A stretch of DNA of 64,000 nucleotides from Kibdelosporangium philippinense (GCF_021390435.2 NZ_JAJVCN010000001.1:310001-374000); one strand, 5' to 3'; counted from the first letter of the stretch, positions 17,891 to 26,731 are shown. Numbers and translations are program-made. The notes: a model not told the origin generated them from the sequence alone.

Positions 17891-19104
17891 TGTGTGTACG
17901 TGCGGTCCGCGAGGTGGGCCGCGACTATGCGGTCGATCATCACGCGCCGGCTGCGCGTGCCAATGCGGACGGCAAGTCCGTTAGCGCCAGGGATGACGCG
18001 CCGCAGTGTTTCCCCGACCGAATTCACGGCGGCTGCCGCGATCACGGCTGCCTGGAAGGGTTTACTGCGAGGCGCGCCGAGCTGGTCACCGTTGTGCCCG
18101 CCGAGCACCAGCCGGGTGTACGACGTCTGGAAGCGGACCAGAGCGTGGCTGCTCACCCGGAAGACCAGTCCGTCGCGACGCATCCATGGCCCAAGGATCG
18201 TTTCGGCTGAGCCGTTGAACAGCGCCTGTGCCAGTCGGCGGGAATCGTTGTCCGGGAAGAACTCCGTGGCCGCCTCCAGCCAGAACAGCCGCCAGTTGTC
18301 GACTTCGTCCGATGGCAACAGCCGGGGATCGACCCCGAGCAGCCAGCCGACGTAACGCCAAAGGTGGTACACCGAATGCCGTTCACGCTTGGTGAACCGC
18401 AGGCCGATTGCCTGGGATCCGACCAGGAGCCCCAGCGAGAACAGCATCAAGGTGCCGACCGTCTGCACCTGGTTCACGGGGTGATCCCACGTGCTGTAGT
18501 CCCAGTCGCGCCGGCGGTTCATCGCGGCACGGACATGCGCGTGCATCACCCGGACCCGCAAAGTGTTGTGGAAGCCGGTGGCGGAGCGTGCCAAGCCGCC
18601 TTCGTCCGTGACGTCGACCCACCATTTTGCCGTCTCGGCCAGCCGCCGAGGTGCCATCTGGTCCAGATTTCCCGTACCGACAAGGGTTTTGTCCGCGCGG
18701 GATGCCAAGTAACCGCCTGCGAGGGATAGGAACGGCAGCACCAGCAGCATTCCCCACAGCCCGGTTCGCCGGACGACCTTGCTGCCCAACGTCAGCAGAT
18801 CGCGGTCGAGCCAGTACGGCACCTCCTCGACCGAGGCGAAGAACGCGCGCAACGGCTCCGGCGTGGTCGCGGAGACGCCGTGCTGAATCGCGTGCTCGAA
18901 GAGCTCACGGCCGTCCTCGGTCTGACGCATCCACGCGACCAGGGCGTCGGTCAGTGGATCGCCCTGTGTGGCGAACTGGCGGAACTGGTCGAGCTGCTGC
19001 TGGGTCGCCGGCGCGTCGCCGGGTGCCAGCAGACGCAGTCCCGCGCCGATTGGGAACCCGCTGAGCTGCGGCGGATGCGGCAGGCGCTGGTCGTCGACGC
19101 TCAT
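17869..19104 (-). CDS. MpaB-family (DUF2236) oxygenase-like protein
   Basis: A 411-aa protein of the MpaB/latex-clearing-protein family, heme b proteins related to rubber oxygenase. Family-like stretches include VEEVPYWLDRDLLTLG, FHNTLRVRVMHAHVRAAM, YSTWDHPVNQVQTVGTLMLFS and WRYVGWLLGVDPRLLPSD; the conserved His and Arg in the middle are the presumed heme pocket. There is no signal peptide, so it is probably cytosolic with a membrane-embedded hydrophobic segment (GMLLVLPFLSLAGGYLA). The start at 19104 has GGGAGG at good spacing. It is divergent from the TetR gene at 19197, with palindromes between. Confidence 0.82.
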   Translation of the reverse strand: MSVDDQRLPHPPQLSGFPIGAGLRLLAPGDAPATQQQLDQFRQFATQGDPLTDALVAWMRQTEDGRELFEHAIQHGVSATTPEPLRAFFASVEEVPYWLDRDLLTLGSKVVRRTGLWGMLLVLPFLSLAGGYLASRADKTLVGTGNLDQMAPRRLAETAKWWVDVTDEGGLARSATGFHNTLRVRVMHAHVRAAMNRRRDWDYSTWDHPVNQVQTVGTLMLFSLGLLVGSQAIGLRFTKRERHSVYHLWRYVGWLLGVDPRLLPSDEVDNWRLFWLEAATEFFPDNDSRRLAQALFNGSAETILGPWMRRDGLVFRVSSHALVRFQTSYTRLVLGGHNGDQLGAPRSKPFQAAVIAAAAVNSVGETLRRVIPGANGLAVRIGTRSRRVMIDRIVAAHLADRTYTHHSIAAA

Positions 19105-19118
19105 CGAACCTCCCAATG

Positions 19119-19162
19119 TGGTGAACCGGTACACCAGAATTACTGGTGAAAGTGTTCACCAG
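19119..19162. promoter_or_regulatory. Two palindromes, candidate TetR operators
   Basis: GGTGAACCGGTACACC (19120-19135) is palindromic at all but two positions. CTGGTGAA-4-TTCACCAG (19143-19162) is a perfect 8-bp inverted repeat. Both carry the half-site GGTGAA/TTCACC or a close variant. They lie between the MpaB-like gene (start 19104) and the TetR gene (start 19197), where an autoregulating TetR repressor would bind to control both. Confidence 0.55.
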
Positions 19163-19196
19163 ATATCATCGATGGTCAAGTCGGAAAGGTGGTGTG

Positions 19197-19814
19197 ATGG
19201 CGCGGGGCTACGGCGGCGTCTCAGCTGAGCAGCGCAGGAGCGAGCGGCGAACGGCTTTGCTGGAAGCCGCGATGGATGTGCTGCCCGACGGGCTCACTGT
19301 CCGGGGCGTCTGCGGTCATGCCAAGCTCAATGACCGCTACTTCTACGAGCACTTCCGCGACTGTGCGGAGCTTCTCAAGGCGTTGGCTGAACGAGAGGGT
19401 GCGGGAGCGGTCGCTGTGGTGATGGATGTCGCCGCGACGCCGGTACCGGACATGCGGGCCCAGGTCAGACGTATGGTCGAAGCCGCGATCGGGTTCGTCT
19501 GTGACGATCCGCGCCGGGGGCGGGTATGGCTGGCGGTGCAGGTCACCGAATCGCTGTATCCGATGCGGTACCAGATGATCCGGCGGCTGGCCGACATCAT
19601 GGCGGCACACGCGTACGAGCGGCTCGGCGAGCGTGCGCCCGCCGAGCCGGATACCACCATGGCGGCGTTTACGCTGGTCAGTGGCGGGTTCGACCTGTTC
19701 TGCTCGTGGCTTCGCGGCGATCTGGACGTCAGCCGCGCGCGACTCACCGACTTCCTCGTCGCCATGATCCTGGCGACCGCCGACCTCACCGACGCGCTGA
19801 CCGGGTCTGATTAG
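19197..19814 (+). CDS. TetR/AcrR-family regulator
   Basis: A 205-aa regulator. The N-terminal helix-turn-helix is seen in RRTALLEAAMDVL...LTVRGVCGHAKLNDRYFYEHF. The remaining 140 residues are a helical ligand-binding domain. ATG 19197 (MARGYGG) is preferred over 19146 because AAGGTGG lies just upstream and the 51 extra bases would overlap the operator. It is followed 9 bp later by a second TetR gene. Probable targets are the divergent MpaB-like gene and itself. Confidence 0.88.
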   Translation: MARGYGGVSAEQRRSERRTALLEAAMDVLPDGLTVRGVCGHAKLNDRYFYEHFRDCAELLKALAEREGAGAVAVVMDVAATPVPDMRAQVRRMVEAAIGFVCDDPRRGRVWLAVQVTESLYPMRYQMIRRLADIMAAHAYERLGERAPAEPDTTMAAFTLVSGGFDLFCSWLRGDLDVSRARLTDFLVAMILATADLTDALTGSD

Positions 19815-19823
19815 GCTGGAAGC

Positions 19824-20372
19824 GTGGTGGCGAATCTGCGGGCCGATGCGGCACGCAACCGTGAGCGGTTGCTCGAGGTTGCGCGGGCCGAGGTCGCCGA
19901 GGGCAATGTTTCTTTTCAGCTCAACGAGATCGCGCGGAAAGCGGGCGTCGGCGTCGGCACGGTCTACCGGCATTTCCCGACCCCACATGCGCTGCTCGAA
20001 GCCGTCGTCGGGCAGGAGTTGGCGACGATGGTGCAGATCGCCGCGGAGGCGGCGGCGGCCGAGGACATCCGTGAGGGGACGGAGTTCCTCCTGCGCCGCA
20101 CCCTTGATCTGCAAACGTGCACAGCGGGCGGCTTGGCCGCGGTGATGGCGGCGATCGAGGACGCGGACGAACAGACCACACATGCCAAAGCCGAGCTGCA
20201 GCGCCTCGCTGATCTGTTGCTTGAGCGGGCGCGGGCAGAGGGCGTGATCCGGCCGGAGATCACCGGCGAGGATGTCCGCAACCTGATGATCGGCCTGCAG
20301 TACGCCGTCCGGCAAGACCCCGGTAGGGCCGATGTCTACCTGTCTGTGCTGCTCAGAGGTCTAAACGGATAG
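19824..20372 (+). CDS. TetR/AcrR-family regulator of adjacent SDR gene
   Basis: A 182-aa regulator with the standard TetR DNA-binding segment (RERLLEVARAEVAEG...FQLNEIARKAGVGVGTVYRHFPTPHALLEAVV). Its C-terminal domain resembles the SbtR-like group seen beside small oxidoreductases. The stop codon lies within the left arm of a 12-bp inverted repeat that continues into the promoter of the SDR gene. The gene and its target are therefore packed with two 15-bp operator-like sites between them. Confidence 0.9.
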   Translation: MVANLRADAARNRERLLEVARAEVAEGNVSFQLNEIARKAGVGVGTVYRHFPTPHALLEAVVGQELATMVQIAAEAAAAEDIREGTEFLLRRTLDLQTCTAGGLAAVMAAIEDADEQTTHAKAELQRLADLLLERARAEGVIRPEITGEDVRNLMIGLQYAVRQDPGRADVYLSVLLRGLNG

Positions 20373-20410
20373 ATCATCCGGTTCTGTTACCCTGGCGGAT
20401 ACGCTATCCG
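20366..20410. promoter_or_regulatory. Two TetR-type operators upstream of SDR gene
   Basis: CGGAT-5-ATCCG lies at 20366-20380 and CGGATA-3-TATCCG at 20396-20410, with centres 30 bp apart. The outer arms CTAAACGGATAG (20361-20372) and CTATCCGTTTAG (20404-20415) also form a perfect 12-bp inverted repeat. The 15-bp form matches the usual TetR operator size. The downstream site ends 13 bp before the SDR ATG, so binding would block initiation. Confidence 0.7.
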
Positions 20411-20423
20411 TTTAGGGGGCTTC

Positions 20424-21248
20424 ATGGACGGCAAAATCGTCGTGGTGACCGGCGCGAGTGCCGGTATCGGTGCGGCAGGGGCTCGGAAACTGGCTGCTTT
20501 GGGCGCGAACGTGGCCGTCGTCGGCCGCTCGAAGGAGAAGACCACCAAGATCGCCAAAGAGATCGGCGGCACCCCGTACTTCGCCGACTTCGCCAAGCTC
20601 GACGACGTCCGCAGGGTCGCTGACCAACTGGATTACCCACACATCGACATCCTCGCGAACAACGCGGGGTTGATGAGCGAGAGCAGGGTGCTCACGCCGG
20701 ATGGCATGGAGATCACGTTCCAGGTCAACCATGTGGCGCCGTTCCTGCTCACGCACCTGCTGACAGACCGGCTCGTGGCCGCGCCCGCGGCACGCGTGAT
20801 CACCACAGCCAGCGCGGCGCATGGCTGGGCCCGCCTGGACCTCGACGACCTCGCATTCGAGAGCCGCAAGTTCACCACCCAGCGCGCGTACGGCAGCAGT
20901 AAGCTCGCCAACATCCTGTTCACGCAAGAACTTGCGCGCCGTCTCGCCGACACGAACGTGACCGCGAGCTCGTTCCACCCAGGTCCGGTCGGCTCAGAGT
21001 TCTTCCGTGACAGCAGAATGTACAAGCTGGTGCTGCACTCGCCGATCGGCAAACTCGCGCTGACGCCCGAGCAAGGCGCACAACCGTTGGTGCACTTGGC
21101 GACGGTCGCGGACGCGGAGTCGGTCAACGGCAAGTACTTCAGCCGGATGAAACCGCGTAAGCCCAAGGGAACCAGCCCTGAGCTGGCCGCCCGGCTGTGG
21201 CGGAAAACCGAGCAGCTACTGGGGATTGGCGACCAGGCGAACCGCTAG
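20424..21248 (+). CDS. SDR-family NAD(P)-dependent oxidoreductase
   Basis: A 274-aa short-chain dehydrogenase. The cofactor motif TGASAGIG is at residues 9-16, NNAG near 82, the catalytic Ser in TTASAAHG near 130 and the YxxxK pair in AYGSSKLAN near 158. It resembles retinol-dehydrogenase/WWOX-like SDRs, with a C-terminal segment ending KTEQLLGI. The substrate is unknown. Expression is probably repressed by the preceding TetR protein through the paired sites at 20366-20410. The end overlaps the convergent LysE-type gene by 33 bp. Confidence 0.92.
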   Translation: MDGKIVVVTGASAGIGAAGARKLAALGANVAVVGRSKEKTTKIAKEIGGTPYFADFAKLDDVRRVADQLDYPHIDILANNAGLMSESRVLTPDGMEITFQVNHVAPFLLTHLLTDRLVAAPAARVITTASAAHGWARLDLDDLAFESRKFTTQRAYGSSKLANILFTQELARRLADTNVTASSFHPGPVGSEFFRDSRMYKLVLHSPIGKLALTPEQGAQPLVHLATVADAESVNGKYFSRMKPRKPKGTSPELAARLWRKTEQLLGIGDQANR

Positions 21249-21845
21249 CGCGCCGAAGATCGCCGCGGAGGCCCGGTCCATCCAGCGCCGGATGGCCGGG
21301 CGCCGCACCAAGAACTCGGACAACGCGCCAGAGGTGAAGCCAACCGTCGCGTCCACCATCAGTCCGACGCAGATCAGGATCGCGCCGAGGACAAGGAACT
21401 GCACCCACGCCGGCCAACCGTCCTGGTGGATGAACTGCGGGAAGAACGCGAGGTAGAACAGGATCACCTTCGGGTTCGACAGGTTCGTCAGCACGGCCAT
21501 CGCGTACATCTTGCGCAAGGAGCGTTGCGGTACAGGAGTTTCAGCCGCTTCAGCCGCTTTACGCGACGCGCGCAGTGTCGCGATGGCCAAGTACACCAGG
21601 AACACCGCGCCGAGGATCCGCATGATGTCCAAGGCAACGGGCGCGGCGGCCAGCAAGGCGCCGAGACCGGCGGCGGCAGCCACCGTATGGATCGCGATGC
21701 CGGTGGACATGCCCAGTGCGGCGATCACCCCGGCCTTACGGCCCCTGGCGATCCCGTTGGCGATGATGAACATCATGTCGGGGCCCGGTGCGAGGCTGAT
21801 CAGGGCCGATGCGACGGTGAACGCCAGCAGGACAGACAACTCCAT
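21216..21845 (-). CDS. LysE/RhtB-family exporter
   Basis: A 209-aa membrane exporter of the LysE superfamily, which exports amino acids or similar small molecules. It has six predicted membrane segments and the family signature LISLAPGPDMMFIIANGIARGRKAG at residues 16-40. NLSNPKVILFYLAFFPQFI near 120 is also typical. The substrate cannot be told from sequence. It is the downstream partner of the DUF418-like gene at 21864, 18 bp away on the same strand. Confidence 0.9.
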   Translation of the reverse strand: MELSVLLAFTVASALISLAPGPDMMFIIANGIARGRKAGVIAALGMSTGIAIHTVAAAAGLGALLAAAPVALDIMRILGAVFLVYLAIATLRASRKAAEAAETPVPQRSLRKMYAMAVLTNLSNPKVILFYLAFFPQFIHQDGWPAWVQFLVLGAILICVGLMVDATVGFTSGALSEFLVRRPAIRRWMDRASAAIFGALAVRLVANPQ

Positions 21846-21863
21846 GCTGGCATCCCAGCATCC

Positions 21864-22952
21864 TCATCTTGTGCTCTGCAAACTCTTTACCCGTGGCTGT
21901 TGTGGCGGTGTGTCCTGCGGCACCATCCGGGTCACGCCATGCAGACCATATTCCAGCGGTCCACGCCGGAATCCGATCAGCCACACCGTGGCGAACAGGG
22001 CGGAGACCGCGATGAACAACACCAGCACGGTCATCGACACGGTCGGAATTCCTTCTGCTGTCAGGAAAGCGATCGCGAACAGATGTGCCGTGTAGAGCGT
22101 CAGCGACATCGTGCCGACCGCCATGATCGGCCGGACGAGCGTGGGTATCCATTCGGCTACGTACAACGAGAACGACAGTACGAACATCGCGACACCGAGC
22201 GCGCCGACGATCTCGAACGTCGTGTTGCTGTGCGGCGAGGCTTCCAGTAGCCATTCGAACGAAAGTGGTTGCGGCGCAAAACGGCTGCCGAATTGCCGGA
22301 TGGCGATCGCTGAACCGCCGTAGCCAGCGATGGCCATCACCGGCCCAAGGGTCAGCAGTGTCATCCGCAGTTTGGCTGAGGTGAGGTCGAGCCTGCCGAG
22401 CGCGATTCCGGCGAGGACGTAAGGCATCCATGTCACGGCCGGGTAGTAGCCGGTGAGCAGGAACTGCAGCACCCCTTGGCCGCTGATCTGTTCGAGCGGA
22501 TCGCCTGCCCATGTCGTCCATGTCTGTTTGGACAAAATGGCGACAAAGGGCCCAATGAGCGCAAGCGCGCCCGCGATACCGAACAGCCAGGACGCGCGCA
22601 GTCGCAGGAATGGCATCGCCAGAACGAAAAACGTGCCGTAGTACGCGAGGATCACCGCGATGTTGGTGCCGAGCAATGTCAGATATGTGCCGAGAGCTAT
22701 CAGGATGACCGCTCTGATCGCGATCTTGAAATAGTCACGGCTGGTGACGTTCGGCTGTTGCCGCCCGGTGATCAAAGCGAGCGAAAGCCCGGCGAGTGTG
22801 GCGAAGAGCACGGACGAGCGGCCGTGCGTCGCCTGCATCACATCGCCAAGCAGACCGGACGTTCGGGCGGGGTCCGGTCCGACGTGCACGGCGAACATTC
22901 CGAACACCGCGAGACCGCGTGCCAGGTCGATCCCGGCGATCCGTTTGTTCAC
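21864..22952 (-). CDS. DUF418/acyltransferase-like membrane protein
   Basis: A 362-aa protein with about ten membrane segments. RIAGIDLARGLAVFGMFAVHVGP at the N-terminus is the start typical of DUF418 and heparan-N-acetyltransferase-like (DUF1624) membrane proteins. GRSSVLFATLAGLSLAL follows, and the C-terminal RRGPLEYGLHGVTRM matches the terminal G-P-x-E-x-x-x-R motif of DUF418. The function is unknown; an acyl-transfer or transport role is a family-level guess. GTG start. The sigma-factor gene lies upstream on the same strand, 41 bp away. Confidence 0.78.
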   Translation of the reverse strand: MNKRIAGIDLARGLAVFGMFAVHVGPDPARTSGLLGDVMQATHGRSSVLFATLAGLSLALITGRQQPNVTSRDYFKIAIRAVILIALGTYLTLLGTNIAVILAYYGTFFVLAMPFLRLRASWLFGIAGALALIGPFVAILSKQTWTTWAGDPLEQISGQGVLQFLLTGYYPAVTWMPYVLAGIALGRLDLTSAKLRMTLLTLGPVMAIAGYGGSAIAIRQFGSRFAPQPLSFEWLLEASPHSNTTFEIVGALGVAMFVLSFSLYVAEWIPTLVRPIMAVGTMSLTLYTAHLFAIAFLTAEGIPTVSMTVLVLFIAVSALFATVWLIGFRRGPLEYGLHGVTRMVPQDTPPQQPRVKSLQSTR

Positions 22953-22993
22953 GCGTTCCAGGCTGACCGACGAACCTGAAAGTTAGCTGGGTG

Positions 22994-24196
22994 TCACGCT
23001 GTCGATCCCGACAGGGTTTGCTTCGCCCGGCGCAGGTGGTCACGTTCCGGTGCGTTCGCGGCACGCTCGATCGCCTGCTCGTAGGCCACTTCGGCCTCAG
23101 CGATACGACCGAGCCGGGTGAGCAGATTCGCCCGTATCGCGTGGAAGAGGTGGAACTTGTCCAGTTCGAGTTCGTCCACCAAGGACAGCGCGGCCGCCGG
23201 ACCGTCCACTTCGGCCACTGCGACGGCCCGGTTCAACGCGACGACCGGAGTCGGCGTGAACGTCAGAAGATGGTCGTACAGCTGGACGATCTGCGTCCAG
23301 TCGGTCGGCTCCTCGCTGTGCACGGCATTGATCGCGGCCTGGATCTGGTACGGCCCAGGTTCGTTGCGCCGCAGGCATTCCCGTACGATCTCCCGGCCTT
23401 CGGCAAGAAGGTTCTCGTCCCACAACGCCCGGTTCTGGTCGGCGAGAAGGACAAGGTCGCCGTCCGGTGTCGTCCGCGCGGTCCGGCGTGCCTCGATGAA
23501 CAGCATCAGGGCGAGCAGTCCGCGGACTTCGGGCTCATCTGGCATCAGTTCGCCAAGCACGCGGCCGAGCCGGATGGCTTCGGCGCACAGGTCCTCGCGG
23601 ACGAGCTGCTCGCCTGAACTGGCCGTGTAGCCCTCGTTGAAGATCAGGTAGACGACCGCGAGCACGGATTTCAGCCGCTCAGGCAGGTTCGCTTCGGACG
23701 GTACGCGGTAGGGGATGCCTGCGTCCCGGATCTTGCCCTTGGCCCTGACCAGGCGTTGCGCCATGGTCGCCTCGGGCACGAGGAACGCGTGCGCGATTTC
23801 CGGCGTGGTCAGGCCGCCGAGCAGGCGAAGTGTCAACGCGACCTGGGCGGGTTTGGCCAGGGATGGGTGGCAGCAGGTGAAGATCAGCCGTAGCCGGTCG
23901 TCTTGAACTGGGCCTTCGTCGAGCGGTTCGTCCTGCGCGTGCAGCAAGGCGGCCTGGGCGTGCTTGTCTTCGCGATAGGACTCACGGCGGAGACGGTCGA
24001 TTGCCCGGTTGCGGGCCGTGGTGATGATCCATCCGGCCGGGCTGGGTGGCGTGCCCGCGTCCGGCCAGCGCTTGACGGCCTCGGCGAACGCCTCCTGGAC
24101 CGCTTCCTCGGCGATGTCGATGTCACCGAAAACCCTGACGAGCACCGCGACCGCGCGCCCGTACTCCTCGGCGAAGACCCGCTCGATCTCGGTCAC
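22994..24196 (-). CDS. ECF42-type RNA polymerase sigma factor with TPR-like tail
   Basis: A 400-aa sigma factor. Sigma region 2 ([24 protein letters not shown]) and region 4 ([38 protein letters not shown]) are followed by about 220 residues containing [12 protein letters not shown] and TPR-like helices ([28 protein letters not shown]). This architecture defines the ECF42 group, also annotated as DUF6596, in which the tail takes part in activation. These factors usually sit beside a DGPF/YCII-like gene; here an ArsR-type regulator precedes it by 9 bp instead. GTG start. Confidence 0.9.
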   Translation of the reverse strand: MTEIERVFAEEYGRAVAVLVRVFGDIDIAEEAVQEAFAEAVKRWPDAGTPPSPAGWIITTARNRAIDRLRRESYREDKHAQAALLHAQDEPLDEGPVQDDRLRLIFTCCHPSLAKPAQVALTLRLLGGLTTPEIAHAFLVPEATMAQRLVRAKGKIRDAGIPYRVPSEANLPERLKSVLAVVYLIFNEGYTASSGEQLVREDLCAEAIRLGRVLGELMPDEPEVRGLLALMLFIEARRTARTTPDGDLVLLADQNRALWDENLLAEGREIVRECLRRNEPGPYQIQAAINAVHSEEPTDWTQIVQLYDHLLTFTPTPVVALNRAVAVAEVDGPAAALSLVDELELDKFHLFHAIRANLLTRLGRIAEAEVAYEQAIERAANAPERDHLRRAKQTLSGSTA

Positions 24197-24205
24197 GTGA
24201 CCAAG

Positions 24206-24517
24206 TTAGCGCGGCGCGTTCAGGATCCCGTCGAGCATGCCCGGGTACAGCGCGTCGAGGTCGTCGCGACGCAGCCTGGAGATCCGGCTGGTGCCTTCGG
24301 GACGCACGTTGATCACGCCAGCCTCGCGCAGCGTACGGACGTGGTGAGTGGTCGTCGACTTGCTGATTGTCAGGTCGAGCGAGCCGCACGCGACGCCTTC
24401 GTCGGGAGGGAGCGCGGCGAGTACGCGGACCATCTGCAGGCGCACCGGGTCGGCAAGCGCATGCAGCACCGCCTCGATGCGGATCTCGTCACGCGATGGG
24501 TGTGGCAGGTCGGTCAT
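24206..24517 (-). CDS. ArsR-family helix-turn-helix regulator
   Basis: A 103-aa winged-helix repressor: EAVLHALADPVRLQMVRVLAAL opens the domain, SKSTTTHHVRTLREAGVI is the recognition helix and INVRPEGTSRISRLR the wing. No metal-binding cysteine pair is present (only one Cys, in VACGSLD), so it is probably not a metal sensor. ATG 24517, with GAGG upstream, is preferred to the open frame from 24598. It precedes the ECF42 sigma gene by 9 bp and diverges from the MFS gene at 24611. Confidence 0.87.
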   Translation of the reverse strand: MTDLPHPSRDEIRIEAVLHALADPVRLQMVRVLAALPPDEGVACGSLDLTISKSTTTHHVRTLREAGVINVRPEGTSRISRLRRDDLDALYPGMLDGILNAPR

Positions 24518-24535
24518 GACCTCAATGGTAATGGA

Positions 24536-24589
24536 AGTTCGACGAACATCGTAGTTCGATGGATGTCGTAGTACGGTGGTTATCGAACT
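24536..24589. promoter_or_regulatory. Repeated operator region between ArsR and MFS genes
   Basis: Three imperfect 17-bp tandem units start at 24536, 24553 and 24570 (AGTTCGAC.., AGTTCGAT.., AGTACGGT..). AGTTCGAT (24553-24560) is also the exact inverse of ATCGAACT (24582-24589). The array fills the gap between the divergent ArsR (start 24517) and MFS (start 24611) genes and is the likely ArsR binding site. Confidence 0.5.
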
Positions 24590-24610
24590 AGAGCCCACTT
24601 GGGGAGAGTC

Positions 24611-25789
24611 ATGTCGCCACGCACCTATCTGCTCGCCGCAGGTGCCTTCGCCGTCGGGACGAGCGGATACATCGTTTCTGGCGTGCTACCTGCGGTCAGC
24701 CGGGATCTGAACGTTTCGTCCGCGACGGCGGGGCAGCTCGTGACTGCCTTCGCCATCGCCTACGCGATCGCCTCGCCGCTGATGGCCGCAGCCATGGGAC
24801 GCTGGGAGCGGCGACGTCTCCTGGTGGTCGCGCTGTTGATCAGCACCCTCGGCAACGCCCTGGCCGCGATCGCGCCCACCTACGAGCTCCTGCTCGCATC
24901 TCGCGTGGTCAGCGCGCTGGGCGCGGCCGTGTACACACCGGCTGCCACGGCGGTCGCGACGATGTTGAACCCGCCGGACCACCGTGGCCGGGAGGTCGCG
25001 ATCGTGTTCGGGGGACTGACGTTCGCTCTGATTCTCGGGGTTCCCGCAGGCAGCCTGATCGGGGCGAGCCTGGGGTACAAGGGCGTCTTCGCACTGGTGG
25101 CGGCGGCTTCTTTGCTCGGCGCAGTGGCCGTGCGGCTGGGGATTCCGGCTGTTGCCGCGCCGCCCGCGGTTCGTTTGCGGGACCGGTTCACCATCGCGGC
25201 TGACCGTCGGGTGCAGTACGTGCTCGGGATGACCGTGTTCGGGTGCTTGGCTGCGTTCAGCGTGTTCACGTTCATCGCGCCGATCCTTGGCGAGATCGCG
25301 GGCGTGCACGGCACGACGATCAGCATCTTGCTGCTGATCTACGGCGTCGGTGGCGCGATCGGGAACAACGTTGGTGGCCGGGTGACCGACAAGTTCGGCA
25401 GCCAGAAGCCGTTGTTCGCGATCTTCGTGGTGTTCATCGGAGTGCTTGCGACGCTGCCGTTCACCGCGACTTCGACTGTGGCCGCGGGAATCGTGTTGTT
25501 CGTGTGGGGTCTGTTCACGTGGTCGGTCAACCCGCCGATCCAGAACTGGCTGATCGAGCTCTCGCCCGCGAACAGCAGCTTGTTGTTGTCGCTCAACGGA
25601 TCTGCGATCTACTTGGGTGTCGGGTTGTCCGGCATCTTCGGCGGAGTCGTGATCAACTCGGCTGGGCTGACCGCCTTGCCGCCGATCGCCGCGATCGTCG
25701 CCGCCGTGGCGCTGGTGTTCCTGCTGCTGGCCAGTCGTCCGTCCAAATCGGAACGGACGAAGGCGCCGGAGTTCGCGCTGGCCGACTGA
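24611..25789 (+). CDS. MFS transporter (DHA1-like efflux permease)
   Basis: A 392-aa, 12-TM major facilitator. Motif A-like RWERRRLLVVALLIS is in loop 2-3 and FGGLTFALILGVPAGSLIGASLGYKGVF is the motif C-like stretch of drug-proton antiporters in helix 5. The second half has GRVTDKFGSQKPL. It is similar in layout to AraJ/YdeA/Cmx-type exporters. ATG 24611 follows GGGGAGAG. It is divergent from the ArsR gene, which probably represses it. The substrate is unknown. Confidence 0.9.
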   Translation: MSPRTYLLAAGAFAVGTSGYIVSGVLPAVSRDLNVSSATAGQLVTAFAIAYAIASPLMAAAMGRWERRRLLVVALLISTLGNALAAIAPTYELLLASRVVSALGAAVYTPAATAVATMLNPPDHRGREVAIVFGGLTFALILGVPAGSLIGASLGYKGVFALVAAASLLGAVAVRLGIPAVAAPPAVRLRDRFTIAADRRVQYVLGMTVFGCLAAFSVFTFIAPILGEIAGVHGTTISILLLIYGVGGAIGNNVGGRVTDKFGSQKPLFAIFVVFIGVLATLPFTATSTVAAGIVLFVWGLFTWSVNPPIQNWLIELSPANSSLLLSLNGSAIYLGVGLSGIFGGVVINSAGLTALPPIAAIVAAVALVFLLLASRPSKSERTKAPEFALAD

Positions 25790-25843
25790 CTGGCTCCCTT
25801 TTCAAGGACCACCTGGTGGCTGGCACGCTGCCAGACTGGCGGG

Positions 25844-26731
25844 ATGGGAGCACCTTCGGTCGGGTTCATCGGGTTGGGCGTCATGGGCACCCCCATGGCG
25901 CGCAACCTTGTCAAGGCAGGGTCACCGCTGCTCGTCTGGAGCCGCACACCTGGCAAAGACCTGCCGGGAGCGGAGTTCGCGCCCGATGCGGCGACGCTCT
26001 TCAAGCGGTCGGACGTGATCATCCTCATGCTGGCCAACGCTTCGGCTATCGACGCGGTCCTCACCCGGGGCACGCCAGACTTCGCCGACAAGGTTGCCGG
26101 ACGGATCATCGTCCATATGGGTACGACGGAAACGTCTTATTCCCAAGGGCTTGAGGCTGACATTCGGGCAGCCGGTGGCAGGTATGTCGAGGCGCCGGTT
26201 TCGGGATCCCGTGTCCCAGCTGAGAATGGCGAGCTTGTCGCGATGGTTGCGGGTGACCCTGAGGCCGTTGATGTTGTGCGGCAGGTGATCGCGCCCATGT
26301 GCCGGGACACTGTGGTCTGTGGGGCGGTGCCCAATGGGCTTCGGATGAAGTTGTCGGTGAACGTGTTCCTGATCGCGACGGTGACTGGGCTGGCGGAGTC
26401 CTTCCAGTTCGCCAAGCGGCTTGGGCTCGACCTTGACACGTTCGTCGAAGTGTTGGCCGGTGGGCAGATGTCCAGCCCGATCATGCGGGTCAAAGGGCCA
26501 AAGCTGGTGGCTGAGGACTATTCGGTGCAGGCGGCCATCGACGACGTGTGGATGAACACGCGGCTGATCACCGAGGCTGCCAAGGCATCGGGCATTCCCG
26601 CGCCGCTGATGGACGTCTGCGAGGAGTTGTTCAGCGAGACATCGGCGCTCGGCTACGCGGACGCCGACATGGCCGCGGTGGTCAAGGCAATCGAGGCGAG
26701 ATCAGTCGTCGGGGTGGTTGAGCAGCCTTAG
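25844..26731 (+). CDS. NAD(P)-dependent beta-hydroxyacid dehydrogenase-like protein
   Basis: A 295-aa protein of the 3-hydroxyisobutyrate dehydrogenase family. The N-terminal Rossmann motif VGFIGLGVMGTPMARNL is at residues 5-21, the substrate-loop signature APVSGSRVPAENGELV near 122 and the presumed catalytic Lys in GLRMKLSVNVFL near 168. The C-terminal half is the all-helical dimer domain. The family includes imine reductases and glyoxylate reductases, so the substrate is open. The end overlaps the convergent FHA gene by 30 bp. Confidence 0.9.
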   Translation: MGAPSVGFIGLGVMGTPMARNLVKAGSPLLVWSRTPGKDLPGAEFAPDAATLFKRSDVIILMLANASAIDAVLTRGTPDFADKVAGRIIVHMGTTETSYSQGLEADIRAAGGRYVEAPVSGSRVPAENGELVAMVAGDPEAVDVVRQVIAPMCRDTVVCGAVPNGLRMKLSVNVFLIATVTGLAESFQFAKRLGLDLDTFVEVLAGGQMSSPIMRVKGPKLVAEDYSVQAAIDDVWMNTRLITEAAKASGIPAPLMDVCEELFSETSALGYADADMAAVVKAIEARSVVGVVEQP

